DNA of 64,000 bases from Staphylococcus equorum (GCF_029024965.1 NZ_CP118982.1:2294001-2358000), one strand, 5' to 3'. Counted from the first letter of the stretch, positions 25,345 through 34,233 are shown. Program-made: numbers and translations. Notes: generated by a model not told the origin, from the sequence alone.

Positions 25345-26145
25345 TTACATATAATCGGCAAATCTATCTCTAAAGCGCATATGTAATATTGATCCTAAAC
25401 TAAAGATTATAACAAATAGGAAAACATTGTATAATGCTAGTTCCCAATGCGTAATAAAATACCATTCGTGATGCAATATGGCTGCCCTATATCCTCCAGC
25501 TAAAAAATATATAGGATTAAATTGCATGACTGTTCCAACTATTTGATTATTTGGTAAATAGAGTATAGAAGAAACGAAAAATATCATCCTCATTAAAGCT
25601 TGTAGAATTAAATGTATGTCTCTAATTAACATACTTAATGTTGAGGCTAATAACGCTATAGCGTTGGTTAAAACTAACGCATAAAATAAGTATATAAATA
25701 ATTGTAAAGTATATATAGAGGGCCTATATCCCCCAATGAAACAAACACCCATAACAATCACTAGTAGAAAAATATGGCCATAGAACTTACTAAAAACGAC
25801 ATAACTAGGAATAATAGAAAGTGGGAAATTCATTTTAGCTACTTGATTAAATTTTGTAGTAATGGACTTACTACCTTCTAGGACACCTTCATTTACGAAA
25901 AACCACATACTGATCCCAACAATGAGCCAATATATAAATGGGACGCCCTCCATTATCTTATTACTTCTTAGAGCTAAACCAAAAATAAACCAAAAAACCG
26001 CAATTTGCATAGTAGGGTTAATTAATTCCCAAGCCATTCCTAAATAGTTCTTTTTGTTAGAAATTCTTAATTGAAATTCGGCTAATCTTCTTATTAAATA
26101 TAAATTTTTCAATTGTTCTTTTAATACAAACCATATTGAATTCAT
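25345..26145 (-). CDS. tarG: Teichoic acid ABC transporter permease, second-copy TarG-like
   Basis: The 266-residue ABC-2 permease matches staphylococcal TarG/TagG throughout: LIRRLAEFQLRI, NYLGMAWELINPTMQI, WLIVGISMWFFVNEG, TTKFNQVAKMNFPLSIIPSY and the C-terminal FRDRFADYM. TarG works with the ATPase TarH to export wall teichoic acid. Here the divergent tarH is only a 24-codon stub, so this TarG has no local ATPase partner. A normal tarGH pair is essential in staphylococci and is presumably elsewhere; this would then be a spare copy, perhaps using TarH in trans. The ribosome binding site is weak. Confidence 0.85.
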   Translation of the reverse strand: MNSIWFVLKEQLKNLYLIRRLAEFQLRISNKKNYLGMAWELINPTMQIAVFWFIFGLALRSNKIMEGVPFIYWLIVGISMWFFVNEGVLEGSKSITTKFNQVAKMNFPLSIIPSYVVFSKFYGHIFLLVIVMGVCFIGGYRPSIYTLQLFIYLFYALVLTNAIALLASTLSMLIRDIHLILQALMRMIFFVSSILYLPNNQIVGTVMQFNPIYFLAGGYRAAILHHEWYFITHWELALYNVFLFVIIFSLGSILHMRFRDRFADYM

Positions 26146-26365
26146 TTAAACATATCACTCTTTCTAACTATAACGTTGATTTTACAAATAAATTAAATGT
26201 TGATATATTTAATTTTAAATATAATTTTAATGAAAATATACATCGTTTATAATGATTATTTTTAAATTCTCTAAGCATGTTTTTTAGCATTACTAAACTT
26301 TACAATAACTTAATAAAAGACACAACTATTTAAATATATAAAATAAATAATAGGTAGGTAAAAAA

Positions 26366-26440
26366 ATGAGTATCGCTGTTAATATTCAAAATGTAAGTAA
26401 AGAATATCGAATTTATCGTAATAATAAAGAACATTTTTAA
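26366..26440 (+). pseudogene. Stub of tarH (teichoic acid export ATPase)
   Basis: From ATG at 26366, with TAGGTAGG upstream, the frame reads VNIQNVSKEYRIYRNNKE and then stops at 26440 after 24 codons. This is the N-terminus of TarH/TagH; Walker A and the rest are absent. The divergent layout with tarG is the normal tarGH layout, so the pair was copied or acquired and then lost its ATPase. Confidence 0.75.
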
Positions 26441-26589
26441 TACTCTAATCATACATACAGAAATACTGTTTTACTAGCATCGATAATGGTTCGATTAGGG
26501 TAGGCTCTAGAGGTACAAAATGAGTTGTAGAAATGTTAGAAGAAGGCAAAAAATTAGTAATATTTCTACAGAAGTAAATAATACAAAAA

Positions 26590-26619
26590 AGAGGTTCTCA
26601 TATAAATATAAGAACCTCT
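26590..26619 (-). terminator. Terminator of the hypothetical membrane protein gene
   Basis: AGAGGTTCT pairs with AGAACCTCT; the stem overlaps the stop codon of the minus-strand gene and is followed by TTTTTT on the minus strand. Confidence 0.75.
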
Positions 26620-27385
26620 ACGCTATTTTTTTCTTATCTTGTTTTTTTACTATTTTTCTATATTTTTTATCATGCTTTTTTAACATTGTATCCGTTTGAT
26701 CAACAATACCATATTGTAATTTATAGTCAAAATAAATTACAAAGCTATTAATAAACATAAATATTATTGATATGATAGTGACGGAAATAGTAAAATCATT
26801 TTTATTTTGGTCATATATTAATAAAAACATATTTAAAGCTAATAATGGGAATGCAAACGAAGTAATTATACTTAAAATATTGTATATAGTTGCCTCTTTA
26901 TGCAAACGATGTTTGTTACTACGTTTTTTGTTAATTTCATTTATTTTTACTTTACAATTTAACGACCCATTAATATAATCGTATGCAATAATTTCACTGA
27001 TAGTCTTAGCATATTGATTGAAATGCTTTCGATCTTTTTCAAATAACTTATTATCTTCTGCTATGATAAATGCATTTTTACGCTTATACCAATCTTTAAA
27101 TAAAAATAGCACAGATGTTATTATTCCTGCTGTTGCAACTATCAATATTGATATAAGTTCCAATAATTTGCTATCATATGAGGAATTTAGAATTATAAAA
27201 TAATAGTAAATTAGTGCAATAATATTAACCACCATATAAGAAGCAAAACTCCCTATTATACTTTGTCCATATATTCTTAGTTTACTTTCTGGATTATCTT
27301 TAAGATATTTCATAGTTCCTTTAATAATAAAATATATGGTAGTGCCTATAGGCACTATTGCACCTAATGCTTTTAATACTTCCAT
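26618..27385 (-). CDS. Hypothetical four-helix membrane protein
   Basis: I do not recognise this 255-residue protein. Hydrophobic segments lie near residues 8-25, 42-68 (two short helices), 76-97, and a pair near 172-190 and 198-220. A charged cytosolic loop lies between about 98 and 165, and a very basic tail (KKHDKKYRKIVKKQDKKK) ends the protein. ATG at 27385 has AAAAGGAG upstream. It has no obvious partner; the next gene on the same strand is a peptidase, separated by a strong terminator. Confidence 0.65.
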   Translation of the reverse strand: MEVLKALGAIVPIGTTIYFIIKGTMKYLKDNPESKLRIYGQSIIGSFASYMVVNIIALIYYYFIILNSSYDSKLLELISILIVATAGIITSVLFLFKDWYKRKNAFIIAEDNKLFEKDRKHFNQYAKTISEIIAYDYINGSLNCKVKINEINKKRSNKHRLHKEATIYNILSIITSFAFPLLALNMFLLIYDQNKNDFTISVTIISIIFMFINSFVIYFDYKLQYGIVDQTDTMLKKHDKKYRKIVKKQDKKKIA

Positions 27386-27488
27386 TATAGTGACTCCTTT
27401 TATGTTTTATTAAATTTAAAACTCCGCAAAAAAGCCTCCTTTGATAAATAATTCTAAAATAAAAATTACTTATATAATCTATATAATG

Positions 27489-27528
27489 ATAACAAAAACA
27501 CATACATAATATGTATGTGTTTTTGTTA
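27489..27528. terminator. Terminator of the M23 peptidase gene
   Basis: ATAACAAAAACACATACAT pairs perfectly with ATGTATGTGTTTTTGTTAT, directly beyond the peptidase stop codon at 27535. Confidence 0.85.
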
Positions 27529-27534
27529 TTTGTT

Positions 27535-28392
27535 TTAACTATTCCAGTTTACTAAATCACCTTGTATTGGTATATCTGCGCTAGAAAAATTAATCTTAAG
27601 AGAACGACAATCATTAAATAAGGTTGGGCTGTCCATCAACTGAAAATGTATATGTGGCTCTGTAGAATTTCCTGAATTCCCACAATTTCCTAATAATTGC
27701 CCCTTTTTTACTATATCTCCTGGCTCTACTATTATAGATTGGTTTTTAAAATGCGCTATTAGGCTATATTCGTTTTCCATATGCCGAATAACAACATAAT
27801 TGCCTAATGGATTTTTTTTTGTCATTTCACCAGGTATATTATCCCTTTCATTATTTTGGATGTCCACTATGACTCCTTCTTGTGGGGAGAAGATCTTTTG
27901 ATTAAATGCAAAATAATCATTGTTATCCCCACCGTTTCCTATATAACTTCTGTCATCTTTTCTTATAACCAAATCATATGCATATCGTTGATTTATGTAA
28001 GGATAATGATAATTCAGTAATTCATTATGCCCCCCCCAAACAACAAACCATGTTTTATCTATAGGCATCGAATATTGAAGTTGAGTATCTTTACCATTGT
28101 CCTCGATATTAAAAGGCTTAAAGAGAATATATTCAATTAAATTATCTGAATTAAGTGTGAAGCTCATTCCTCCTTGATATGATTTATCAAAAAACACATA
28201 TTGCGTAGAAAATTGTAAATCTATTTTTTTGTACAAGTAATGTTCAGTATTTCTTTTTACGTAAGAGTTCAATATTTTTTTTACAGTTCTTTTTTTTATA
28301 TTATTCTTAAGATTGTCATTAAAAAAATTGTACAATTTTTTATAATCTTTTTTTTCAATATTATATATAATGTTATTAGACACATCATTCAA
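27535..28392 (-). CDS. M23 family metallopeptidase without visible signal peptide
   Basis: The 285-residue protein has a helical N-terminal part resembling DUF3887 (about 1-60) and a C-terminal M23/LytM-type beta domain: QRYAYDLV (metal-site Asp), SLIAHFKNQS, GQLLGNCGNSGNST and HIHFQ (metal-site His). The first conserved His of classical LytM (HxGxD) is Tyr in QRYAYDL, as in a recognised subset of M23 proteins. Start TTG at 28392 follows GAGGGG. No signal peptide or membrane anchor is seen at this start, unusual for a wall hydrolase; a lost 5' end is possible. Confidence 0.72.
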   Translation of the reverse strand: MNDVSNNIIYNIEKKDYKKLYNFFNDNLKNNIKKRTVKKILNSYVKRNTEHYLYKKIDLQFSTQYVFFDKSYQGGMSFTLNSDNLIEYILFKPFNIEDNGKDTQLQYSMPIDKTWFVVWGGHNELLNYHYPYINQRYAYDLVIRKDDRSYIGNGGDNNDYFAFNQKIFSPQEGVIVDIQNNERDNIPGEMTKKNPLGNYVVIRHMENEYSLIAHFKNQSIIVEPGDIVKKGQLLGNCGNSGNSTEPHIHFQLMDSPTLFNDCRSLKINFSSADIPIQGDLVNWNS

Positions 28393-28472
28393 TTTATAAA
28401 ACCCCTCTAACGTTTAATGTTATTTATCTATTAATCTATACTTATTATTTAGTATGTCATCAATAAAAAAAT

Positions 28473-28775
28473 CTATATTTTTTCTATTTTCTCGTGTTCA
28501 TAGCTATTTTGTTTACTTGTTAATAAAACAATTGTGTATTTATTTTTACCTTGTTCAGTTGTGATAGCCTTGTTACTAATGTTTATAGTATAACCATTCT
28601 TTCCAAGAACATTATTACCTGAATGTGTATCTATAGTTAAAAGATTATATAATATTTTTTGGCTTTTCTTATTATGAGTATAATTTTCTATACCATTCAA
28701 AATATTTATATAGGATTGTGCAGTGGATTTTGGTAAATTATTAGATAAATTTACTTGTTCTTTTTCTGAAGGTTT
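28473..28775 (-). pseudogene. C-terminal remnant of a beta-lactamase-fold serine hydrolase
   Basis: An open frame of about 100 codons without a credible start reads NNLPKSTAQSYINILNGI, KKSQKILYNLLTID, then GKNGYTINISNKAITTEQ and KYTIVLLTSKQ. This order (helix, short loop, KxG-type strand, final strands) is that of the C-terminal part of class A beta-lactamases and related serine hydrolases. The N-terminal part with the SxxK nucleophile is missing. It is not close enough to BlaZ for me to call it a resistance-gene remnant. Confidence 0.5.
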
Positions 28776-28835
28776 TTAGCATTAAATTATTGAAACACAC
28801 TATCATTGATATTTTTAATGTTCGTTATTAAGATA

Positions 28836-28922
28836 CTATTTTTTATCTTTTTCAGAATTTATAGTAACCCAAAGAATAAAAAATAAAAAAATAGCTGAAC
28901 CTATAAAATAGAAAACACTCAT
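28836..28922 (-). CDS. Small membrane protein downstream of YidC
   Basis: A 28-codon frame (ATG at 28922) encodes a peptide with one hydrophobic segment (IGSAIFLFFILWVTI) and a charged tail SEKDKK. AAGGAAG lies 11 bases upstream, a loose spacing. It starts 56 bases after the YidC stop on the same strand, so it could be the third gene of the XRE-YidC unit. Such small single-span proteins can be regulators or substrates of YidC; this is speculation. Confidence 0.4.
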   Translation of the reverse strand: MSVFYFIGSAIFLFFILWVTINSEKDKK

Positions 28923-28977
28923 AGTAAAATCATCTTCCTTAAATTATTTTTATTTTATTAAATACTATCTAATTGAA

Positions 28978-29811
28978 CTATAAAGAATCTTTAATCACTG
29001 TTTTGTTACTTTGAATTTTTTTCTCTAACTGATTAGCTTCTTCTTTCGCTAATTTAGAATAATACTTATTCGAAAAGAACATTTGAACGATTAAAAATGC
29101 AGCATTAATTGTCCAATACAATCCCAAGGCGGAAGCTGATGTGATTGATATATACATGATAAATATTGGAGAGATGATTGCCATCATGTAACCCATCGAA
29201 CGTTGTTCTTTTGGCATGTTTTCAAGATTTATTAGTGGTTGGATGATGTATAGAATACCAGCGATTATAGTAATCCAAATATCAGGCTGTGTTAAATTAA
29301 ACCAAAGAAAATTGGCATGCTCGGTTAAACCACCACTTGAGGGCCATTTTAGTGAAACATATAGCCCAAATAAGACGGGCATTTGTATAAGTAAAGGTAG
29401 GCATCCAAGCATCGTTTTCATAGGATTCATGCCATAAGCTTTATATTTTTGCATCATTTCTTGATTTGCAGTCATTTTGTCTTCTTGAGTGTTGGCATTT
29501 TTAATTTTTTCTTGTATTTTAGTCATTTCTGGTTTTACGATATCCATCTTCTTACGCATGAAATGTCCATTTTTAGATTGAGCTAACATAAATGGCAACA
29601 TGATGAGTCTAACAATCAGTACGATTGTAATGATTGATAAACCATAGTTATTATCAAATATTGAACCTAACCAATGTAAAAGATTATCCATAGGTACTGC
29701 AAATGTACTATAGAAAAAACCATCTTTATTTTCTGATTTTGAATAATCACAACCGGATAAAGTGATTAATGATGTTAATAGTAATAGCATTATCTTTTTC
29801 TTATGTATCAA
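28978..29811 (-). CDS. yidC: YidC/Oxa1 family membrane protein insertase, accessory copy
   Basis: The 277-residue lipoprotein has a signal peptide ending in LSGC (Cys21) and about five membrane segments with the YidC pattern ([16 protein letters not shown] with the groove Arg, [40 protein letters not shown]). It inserts membrane proteins alone or with SecYEG. Its ATG overlaps the stop of an XRE regulator gene by four bases (ATGA), so the two are translationally coupled. Placement in the accessory half under a dedicated regulator suggests a second YidC beside a housekeeping copy elsewhere; that copy is outside this window and is inferred. Confidence 0.88.
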   Translation of the reverse strand: MIHKKKIMLLLLTSLITLSGCDYSKSENKDGFFYSTFAVPMDNLLHWLGSIFDNNYGLSIITIVLIVRLIMLPFMLAQSKNGHFMRKKMDIVKPEMTKIQEKIKNANTQEDKMTANQEMMQKYKAYGMNPMKTMLGCLPLLIQMPVLFGLYVSLKWPSSGGLTEHANFLWFNLTQPDIWITIIAGILYIIQPLINLENMPKEQRSMGYMMAIISPIFIMYISITSASALGLYWTINAAFLIVQMFFSNKYYSKLAKEEANQLEKKIQSNKTVIKDSL

Positions 29812-30911
29812 TTAGATTCATCCTTTTTGTTATAAATTCTAAGCAAATCTTTCTTTATATATTTAAAATTTTCTAAAGTATTAAAGTGCTCGTTTTCCGA
29901 AACTAGTGAATACATAACACTCAAAGTATTTTCGTAATTAGCTGGTAATCGTTCTCCTAGGGGTAGTGTATCTAACCATTCATCAATTTCATTAAAGAAA
30001 TCATCTTTTTGATATACAAAATCACTGACTAAATAATCAAAGCATTTGCAGTAATTTTTTAAATAATCAATAGCACGACTATCAGACTTCTCGACGTAAT
30101 ATAAGGCGAATTGATAATAACAATTAATACTTAGATGTGGGTATAAGTAATCCACGTTAAAAGCTTGATTTAAATGGTAAAGTTTCAATTCTAACGATTC
30201 TATAGAAACAGAATGTAAGTCACGTGAAAGCATCAAAGCAAAATCATGCATGAAAATCATTAAAGATTGATACATATCCGTTTGGATTACATTTTTAGCT
30301 TTTGAAATATTATCTTTTTGCAAATAAGCTATGGCTAATGTCGCATTTTCTCCGATTTTCAAATCAAAATCTGGTGTGTTTTCTATAACAGAAGAGTAAT
30401 CACCTTCAAACATATATAGCAATGTTTTGTATCCTTGTGCATGTTTTTTTAAATGAATTGAGTCTGAATTATCCTCTGTAGTCTTAATAATTTCATGTGT
30501 TAGTGAGGCTGTTTCCTTTAGTTGCAATTCATTTTCGCAATATAAAATATTGTTTAATAAAATGCCTAATAACGAATTTAGAAATTTAAATTCATTACAA
30601 TGCGTAATATAATATTCTCTCACAGTAGCTAAATATTCAGGATAACTTGTGTGATTAATCATTTTAGATAGTGATATAGATATTTTTTTAATTTCTTCAT
30701 CAGTCATTGTAGTACTATAATCGAGCAAATCATCAACTGAAATATTAAATACTTTTGCTAATTTAGGAAGCATTGTAATATCAGGATAAAGTGATGCGTT
30801 TTCCCATTTGGAAATAGTTGTTTTCGTCGTATTAAGATATTCAGCTAATGCTTCTTGGGTCATTCCTCGTCTTAATCGTTCTTTTTTAATTGTCTTTGCT
30901 ATTTGGATCAT
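29808..30911 (-). CDS. XRE family regulator with long helical C-terminal domain (Rgg/TPR-like)
   Basis: The 367-residue protein has an N-terminal XRE helix-turn-helix (about 3-60, [20 protein letters not shown]) and a ~300-residue all-helical domain that looks like the TPR-type repeats of Rgg/PlcR/ComR peptide-sensing regulators. The start is ATG at 30911, with AGAGGTG upstream; two earlier in-frame starts lack spacing. It overlaps yidC by four bases. A perfect palindrome, AAAGTTTC-N7-GAAACTTT, lies 77-99 bases upstream and could be its operator. If it senses a peptide, the peptide gene is not obvious here. Confidence 0.82.
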   Translation of the reverse strand: MIQIAKTIKKERLRRGMTQEALAEYLNTTKTTISKWENASLYPDITMLPKLAKVFNISVDDLLDYSTTMTDEEIKKISISLSKMINHTSYPEYLATVREYYITHCNEFKFLNSLLGILLNNILYCENELQLKETASLTHEIIKTTEDNSDSIHLKKHAQGYKTLLYMFEGDYSSVIENTPDFDLKIGENATLAIAYLQKDNISKAKNVIQTDMYQSLMIFMHDFALMLSRDLHSVSIESLELKLYHLNQAFNVDYLYPHLSINCYYQFALYYVEKSDSRAIDYLKNYCKCFDYLVSDFVYQKDDFFNEIDEWLDTLPLGERLPANYENTLSVMYSLVSENEHFNTLENFKYIKKDLLRIYNKKDESN

Positions 30912-30987
30912 TAATAACACCTCTTGTATTTAATGATACTAGAAAATCCATAGAAGGTATATTTCCCATATAACAACTTACAGAAAT

Positions 30988-31010
30988 AAAGTTTCTATAT
31001 AAGAAACTTT
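30988..31010. promoter_or_regulatory. Palindrome upstream of the XRE-yidC operon
   Basis: AAAGTTTC-TATATAA-GAAACTTT is a perfect 8-base-pair inverted repeat with a 7-base centre, with no T-tract of terminator type. It is a good candidate operator for the XRE protein. Confidence 0.5.
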
Positions 31011-31023
31011 ATGATGCTAAAAA

Positions 31024-31048
31024 CCCCTTCTCTTTTAATAGAGAAGGA
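31024..31048. terminator. Hairpin between the DinB pseudogene and the XRE gene
   Basis: CCTTCTCT-TTTAAT-AGAGAAGG. It stands 113 bases past the end of the DinB pseudogene and could terminate it, but the T-tract is poor. Confidence 0.45.
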
Positions 31049-31160
31049 GATAAACTTTTAACAAAATATCTCATATATTATGATTATCAAAGTATATTTT
31101 AAAATCATGGTGTGTATCAATAATGATCTAATATAATAATAATAATTTAATAGATCAAAG

Positions 31161-31646
31161 TTAATTTAAACCTAGTATATCTGTATTGTCAGAAGTGTAA
31201 CCAAGCAAGCGTAACATTGCTACAATTTGTTCCTTATGATGAAATTCATGTGTAATTGAATGAATAAATAATTGTTGTGGTGTTTTTCTCACTAGTCCAC
31301 TATTCATTTTCCATGAAAGTTCTTTTTCAATCGTTTCATCTATTTTTCCGGTGAATTGCTCAAGAACTCTATCAACATATAAATCAGCTTGATTAAAATA
31401 GTGCTGTATATCTTCTATATCCATAGTTTCAATGACTTCTTTGGTGATTAATGGTGAAGAGACTTCGGAAAGCACAAAAGATCCGAGCCAAGCATGGTAA
31501 CATCCTGCAACATGCACTAAAGAATCTCTGATGCTCTAAAAACCAAATTCAAATACTTTTGTAAGCTCATCTTCTTGTAAGTCTCTACATTGGTCTAGCA
31601 ATATCTGACGCGTTTGCTTTACCCATTCATATTCATTATGATTCAT
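31161..31646 (-). pseudogene. DinB family protein, interrupted by an in-frame stop
   Basis: From ATG at 31646 (GGAG upstream) the frame gives the usual ~160-residue DinB four-helix protein: EWVKQTRQILLDQ, then FEFGF, TAG at codon 37 (31536-31538), SIRDSLVHVAGCYHAWLG, and HEFHHKEQIVAMLRLLGY near the end. The metal-site histidines are kept on both sides of the stop. A single change of CAG (Gln) to TAG would explain it. The downstream part has an ATG but no ribosome binding site, so it is probably silent unless the amber codon is suppressed. Confidence 0.82.
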
Positions 31647-31717
31647 AGTAATCTCCTACTTAAATAATAATCTAAAATTTTTATCGCATCGTTATAAATC
31701 CATTATGAGAGTCACCT

Positions 31718-32698
31718 CTAGATAGTCCATCTGATTAAAGTGGATGCGTAAGCTAAACCACCGCCGAACCCAACTAATAGAATTAAATCGCCTTTTTTTA
31801 ATTTATTCTCTTTAACTGCTAAGTCTATAGATAGAGGAATCGTGGCAGACGAAGTATTGCCATAGTATTTAAGGCTCATTAACGCTTTATCTTTTTCTAT
31901 ACCAGCTTTATCACAAATTGATTCTATCATTCTAGCATTAGCACTATGTGGGGCAAACCAATCTAAATCATCTTTATTGAGATCTGCTTTATTTAGAGTC
32001 TCATCAATAATTTTTGGGACATTACCAACTGCCCATTTATAAACACCGCGACCATTTTGAACAATATAACCTGGATTTTCTAAATCCTCATCAAACATTG
32101 CATCAGACAATTCTGAGCAATATAAGTTATGTCCTTTATCACCATCTGATCCAGCACTACTTGCTATAAAACTTGTTTCTTCTTCACTATATTCTACTAA
32201 AAAAGCACCAGCCCCATCACCAAATAATATACACGTATTACGATCCGTGTAGTCAGTAATTTTTGATAATGTTTCTGACCCGATAACCAATACTTTTTTA
32301 TTTTGTCCAGAAGTAATGAGTCCATTTGCTATATTAAGCCCATATGCAAATCCAGCACATGCAGCGTTAATATCTAGTGCGCCTGCATTCTTCAAACCTA
32401 GTTTAGCTTGCACGTAAGATGCGACACTTGGCGTTTTATAATCTGGCGTTAATGTTGCATTTACAATCATATCTACATCTTTTAAATCCACTTGATATTT
32501 CTCTTGTAGATCAAGAATTGCTTTATAGCTGATGTCACTTGTATACTCATCTTCATTTGTAATTCTTCTTTCTACAATGCCAGTTCTTTGTTGTATCCAT
32601 TCATCTGAAGTCTCTACAATTTTTTCAAAATCTTGATTATTCATAACTTTTTCTGGTACATATGAACCTTGTGCAGTTATTTTGGCAAGTGAACGCAT
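31718..32698 (-). CDS. fabH: Beta-ketoacyl-ACP synthase III, accessory FabH
   Basis: The 326-residue thiolase-fold enzyme has the complete FabH triad: Cys114 (DINAACAGF), His251 (FAPHSANARM) and Asn281 (YYGNTSSATIP). It condenses acyl-CoA with malonyl-ACP to start fatty acid synthesis. Lying apart from the fab operon and next to broken genes, it is probably a second FabH (YhfB-like) that alters primer choice, for example for branched chains. A decayed partial copy lies at 38527-38757. Confidence 0.9.
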   Translation of the reverse strand: MRSLAKITAQGSYVPEKVMNNQDFEKIVETSDEWIQQRTGIVERRITNEDEYTSDISYKAILDLQEKYQVDLKDVDMIVNATLTPDYKTPSVASYVQAKLGLKNAGALDINAACAGFAYGLNIANGLITSGQNKKVLVIGSETLSKITDYTDRNTCILFGDGAGAFLVEYSEEETSFIASSAGSDGDKGHNLYCSELSDAMFDEDLENPGYIVQNGRGVYKWAVGNVPKIIDETLNKADLNKDDLDWFAPHSANARMIESICDKAGIEKDKALMSLKYYGNTSSATIPLSIDLAVKENKLKKGDLILLVGFGGGLAYASTLIRWTI

Positions 32699-32797
32699 CT
32701 AAACAAACCCTTCCATTTAATTTTTATTTAATTATAATATTTTATATTATTAATACTACTATTTTTGTTTATAAAATTAAATACTTTTTCCATTCAT

Positions 32798-32905
32798 TTA
32801 TTGATTATCTACATTTAAAAAGGACTATTTATCATAAAAAAACACTTCTTTATAAAAGAAGTGTTTAAACGTTTCAAAATTAAAATGCGTCTCAATTATT
32901 ATCAA
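32798..32905. repeat. Dispersed hairpin repeat, copy F
   Basis: TTGATTATCTACATTTAAAA is followed by hairpin AAACACTTCTTT-ATA-AAAGAAGTGTTT (32840-32866), then AACGTTTCAAAATTAAAATGCGTC. The flanks resemble copies A and E, but the stem is entirely different in sequence while still paired. It lies 34 bases past the stop of the nitroreductase fragment. Confidence 0.55.
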
Positions 32906-32938
32906 TTTCTGTGCACTTTTTGTTAAAAATATAATCTA

Positions 32939-33145
32939 TTAATTTTCTAATAATCCATGCTTCATTATTTTTTTGCGTATGGATTTATCAGTCACGCGAA
33001 TAATAGTTACAGCTTGCAACAAACTGAAAGAAGAAGTTTGGTTTGCAGCTTCAAATATTTCATTAATTTGTTCCTCAGGTATCGCTTTATTTTCAAAATT
33101 TCTTATCGAACTATGATTTTTTAATAAGTTTATTGTTTCATTCAT
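32939..33145 (-). pseudogene. N-terminal fragment of a nitroreductase family protein
   Basis: The 68-codon frame starts well (GAGGAG upstream of ATG) and reads like the first quarter of an NfsA/NfrA-type NADPH:FMN nitroreductase: LLKNHSSIRNFENKAIPEEQ with the FMN-contacting SxRxF pattern, then AANQTSSFSLLQAVTIIRV. The remaining ~180 residues are missing. It probably does not make a working enzyme. Confidence 0.8.
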
Positions 33146-33184
33146 GATAATACTCCTCTTCTCATTTATATAATAAAGAACGCA

Positions 33185-34150
33185 TCAGTGTGGTTTAAAA
33201 TCTTGCATTAAATCATCAATAACTTCTTTTACACTTCGGATAGATTTGATAGGACTGATACCCGTACCCACAGAAACATAACCATTTTCTGTATCTCCTT
33301 CAACCATACCAAGTCTCATATTTCTTCCAGCACCCATATGTTGTCCAAGTTCTTCATTGGTTGCGCCTTCTTTATCCATGACTTCTAATTCTTTTGCTAA
33401 TTTACCTGGTAGCGAACGATAATAAGCTGGAAGTGTTCTGAAAAGAATTAAATCTTCAGCTTTTGAATCAACAATGTACTGTTTTACATTTTCAGCAGCT
33501 GGGTTTTCATAAGTAGGTATAAGGACACTACCCACATATACCCCTTCAGCACCTAAGCTAAAGGAAGCTCTAACACCTCTCACATCACCAATGCCTCCAG
33601 CAGCAATAACTGGAATATTAATTACATCTGCTATCATCGGTACAATGGAAAAAGTGCCAATCACACGTTCTGGTACTGTTCCTCCCTCGTCAAATCCAGT
33701 TGCTACAAATACATCTGCACCCATTGCTTCAGCAGCTTTCGCATTTTCAGTTGTTGGCGTAATTGGTCGGAATATAATTTTCATATTATTATCTTTTAAC
33801 TTAGTAAAAATTTCTTCATCTAATAGTCCATTGATCAATACAACTGGTACCTTTTCTTCAATAAGCATATCAACAATATACGCAACGTAAGTAAGATCTT
33901 CACTTACCATAATTGTTGAGGCAAAAGGTTTATTTGTGAGTTGCTTAATTTTTTTAATTTCTTTTCTCATACGCTCCGTCGTTTCAACTGGCGAACGTGT
34001 CACTCTAGCATCACCAGCATTAGGTCCCATTATTCCTAAGCCACCTGCTTCACTTACAGAGGCAATAAATTTAGGGGTTGTTAATGAATTCAAAGGTCCT
34101 TGAATAATCGGTTTTTCTATATTAAATATTTCAGTCACTCTGTTTTTCAT
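33185..34150 (-). CDS. Nitronate monooxygenase/FabK-like flavin oxidoreductase
   Basis: The 321-residue TIM-barrel FMN protein has the 2-nitropropane dioxygenase pattern: IIQGPLNSLTTPKFIASVSEAGGLGI near the start, ATGFDEGGT near the middle, and the phosphate-binding AAGGIGD and GAEGVYVGS. It may oxidise nitronates or act as an NAD(P)H-dependent flavin reductase; the sequence does not separate these from FabK-type enoyl reductase. ATG at 34150 is chosen because AAAAGGAG precedes it; the frame extends to a TTG at 34168. The divergent HxlR gene is its likely regulator. Confidence 0.85.
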   Translation of the reverse strand: MKNRVTEIFNIEKPIIQGPLNSLTTPKFIASVSEAGGLGIMGPNAGDARVTRSPVETTERMRKEIKKIKQLTNKPFASTIMVSEDLTYVAYIVDMLIEEKVPVVLINGLLDEEIFTKLKDNNMKIIFRPITPTTENAKAAEAMGADVFVATGFDEGGTVPERVIGTFSIVPMIADVINIPVIAAGGIGDVRGVRASFSLGAEGVYVGSVLIPTYENPAAENVKQYIVDSKAEDLILFRTLPAYYRSLPGKLAKELEVMDKEGATNEELGQHMGAGRNMRLGMVEGDTENGYVSVGTGISPIKSIRSVKEVIDDLMQDFKPH

Positions 34151-34233
34151 TATGTTACTCCTTTTCAATAAATATCATATGTAGTATATTAATATGAATA
34201 GAACCATTATTGAAGTAGGCAATAAATAATGAC

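Noticed and set aside
28473-28775. BlaZ penicillinase remnant
   Set aside because: The order of helices and strands fits the class A fold, but the residues do not follow BlaZ, and no blaI/blaR sequence is near.
2384-32905. CRISPR-like array from the repeated hairpins
   Set aside because: Copies are kilobases apart, each next to a gene end, with no spacers and no cas genes.
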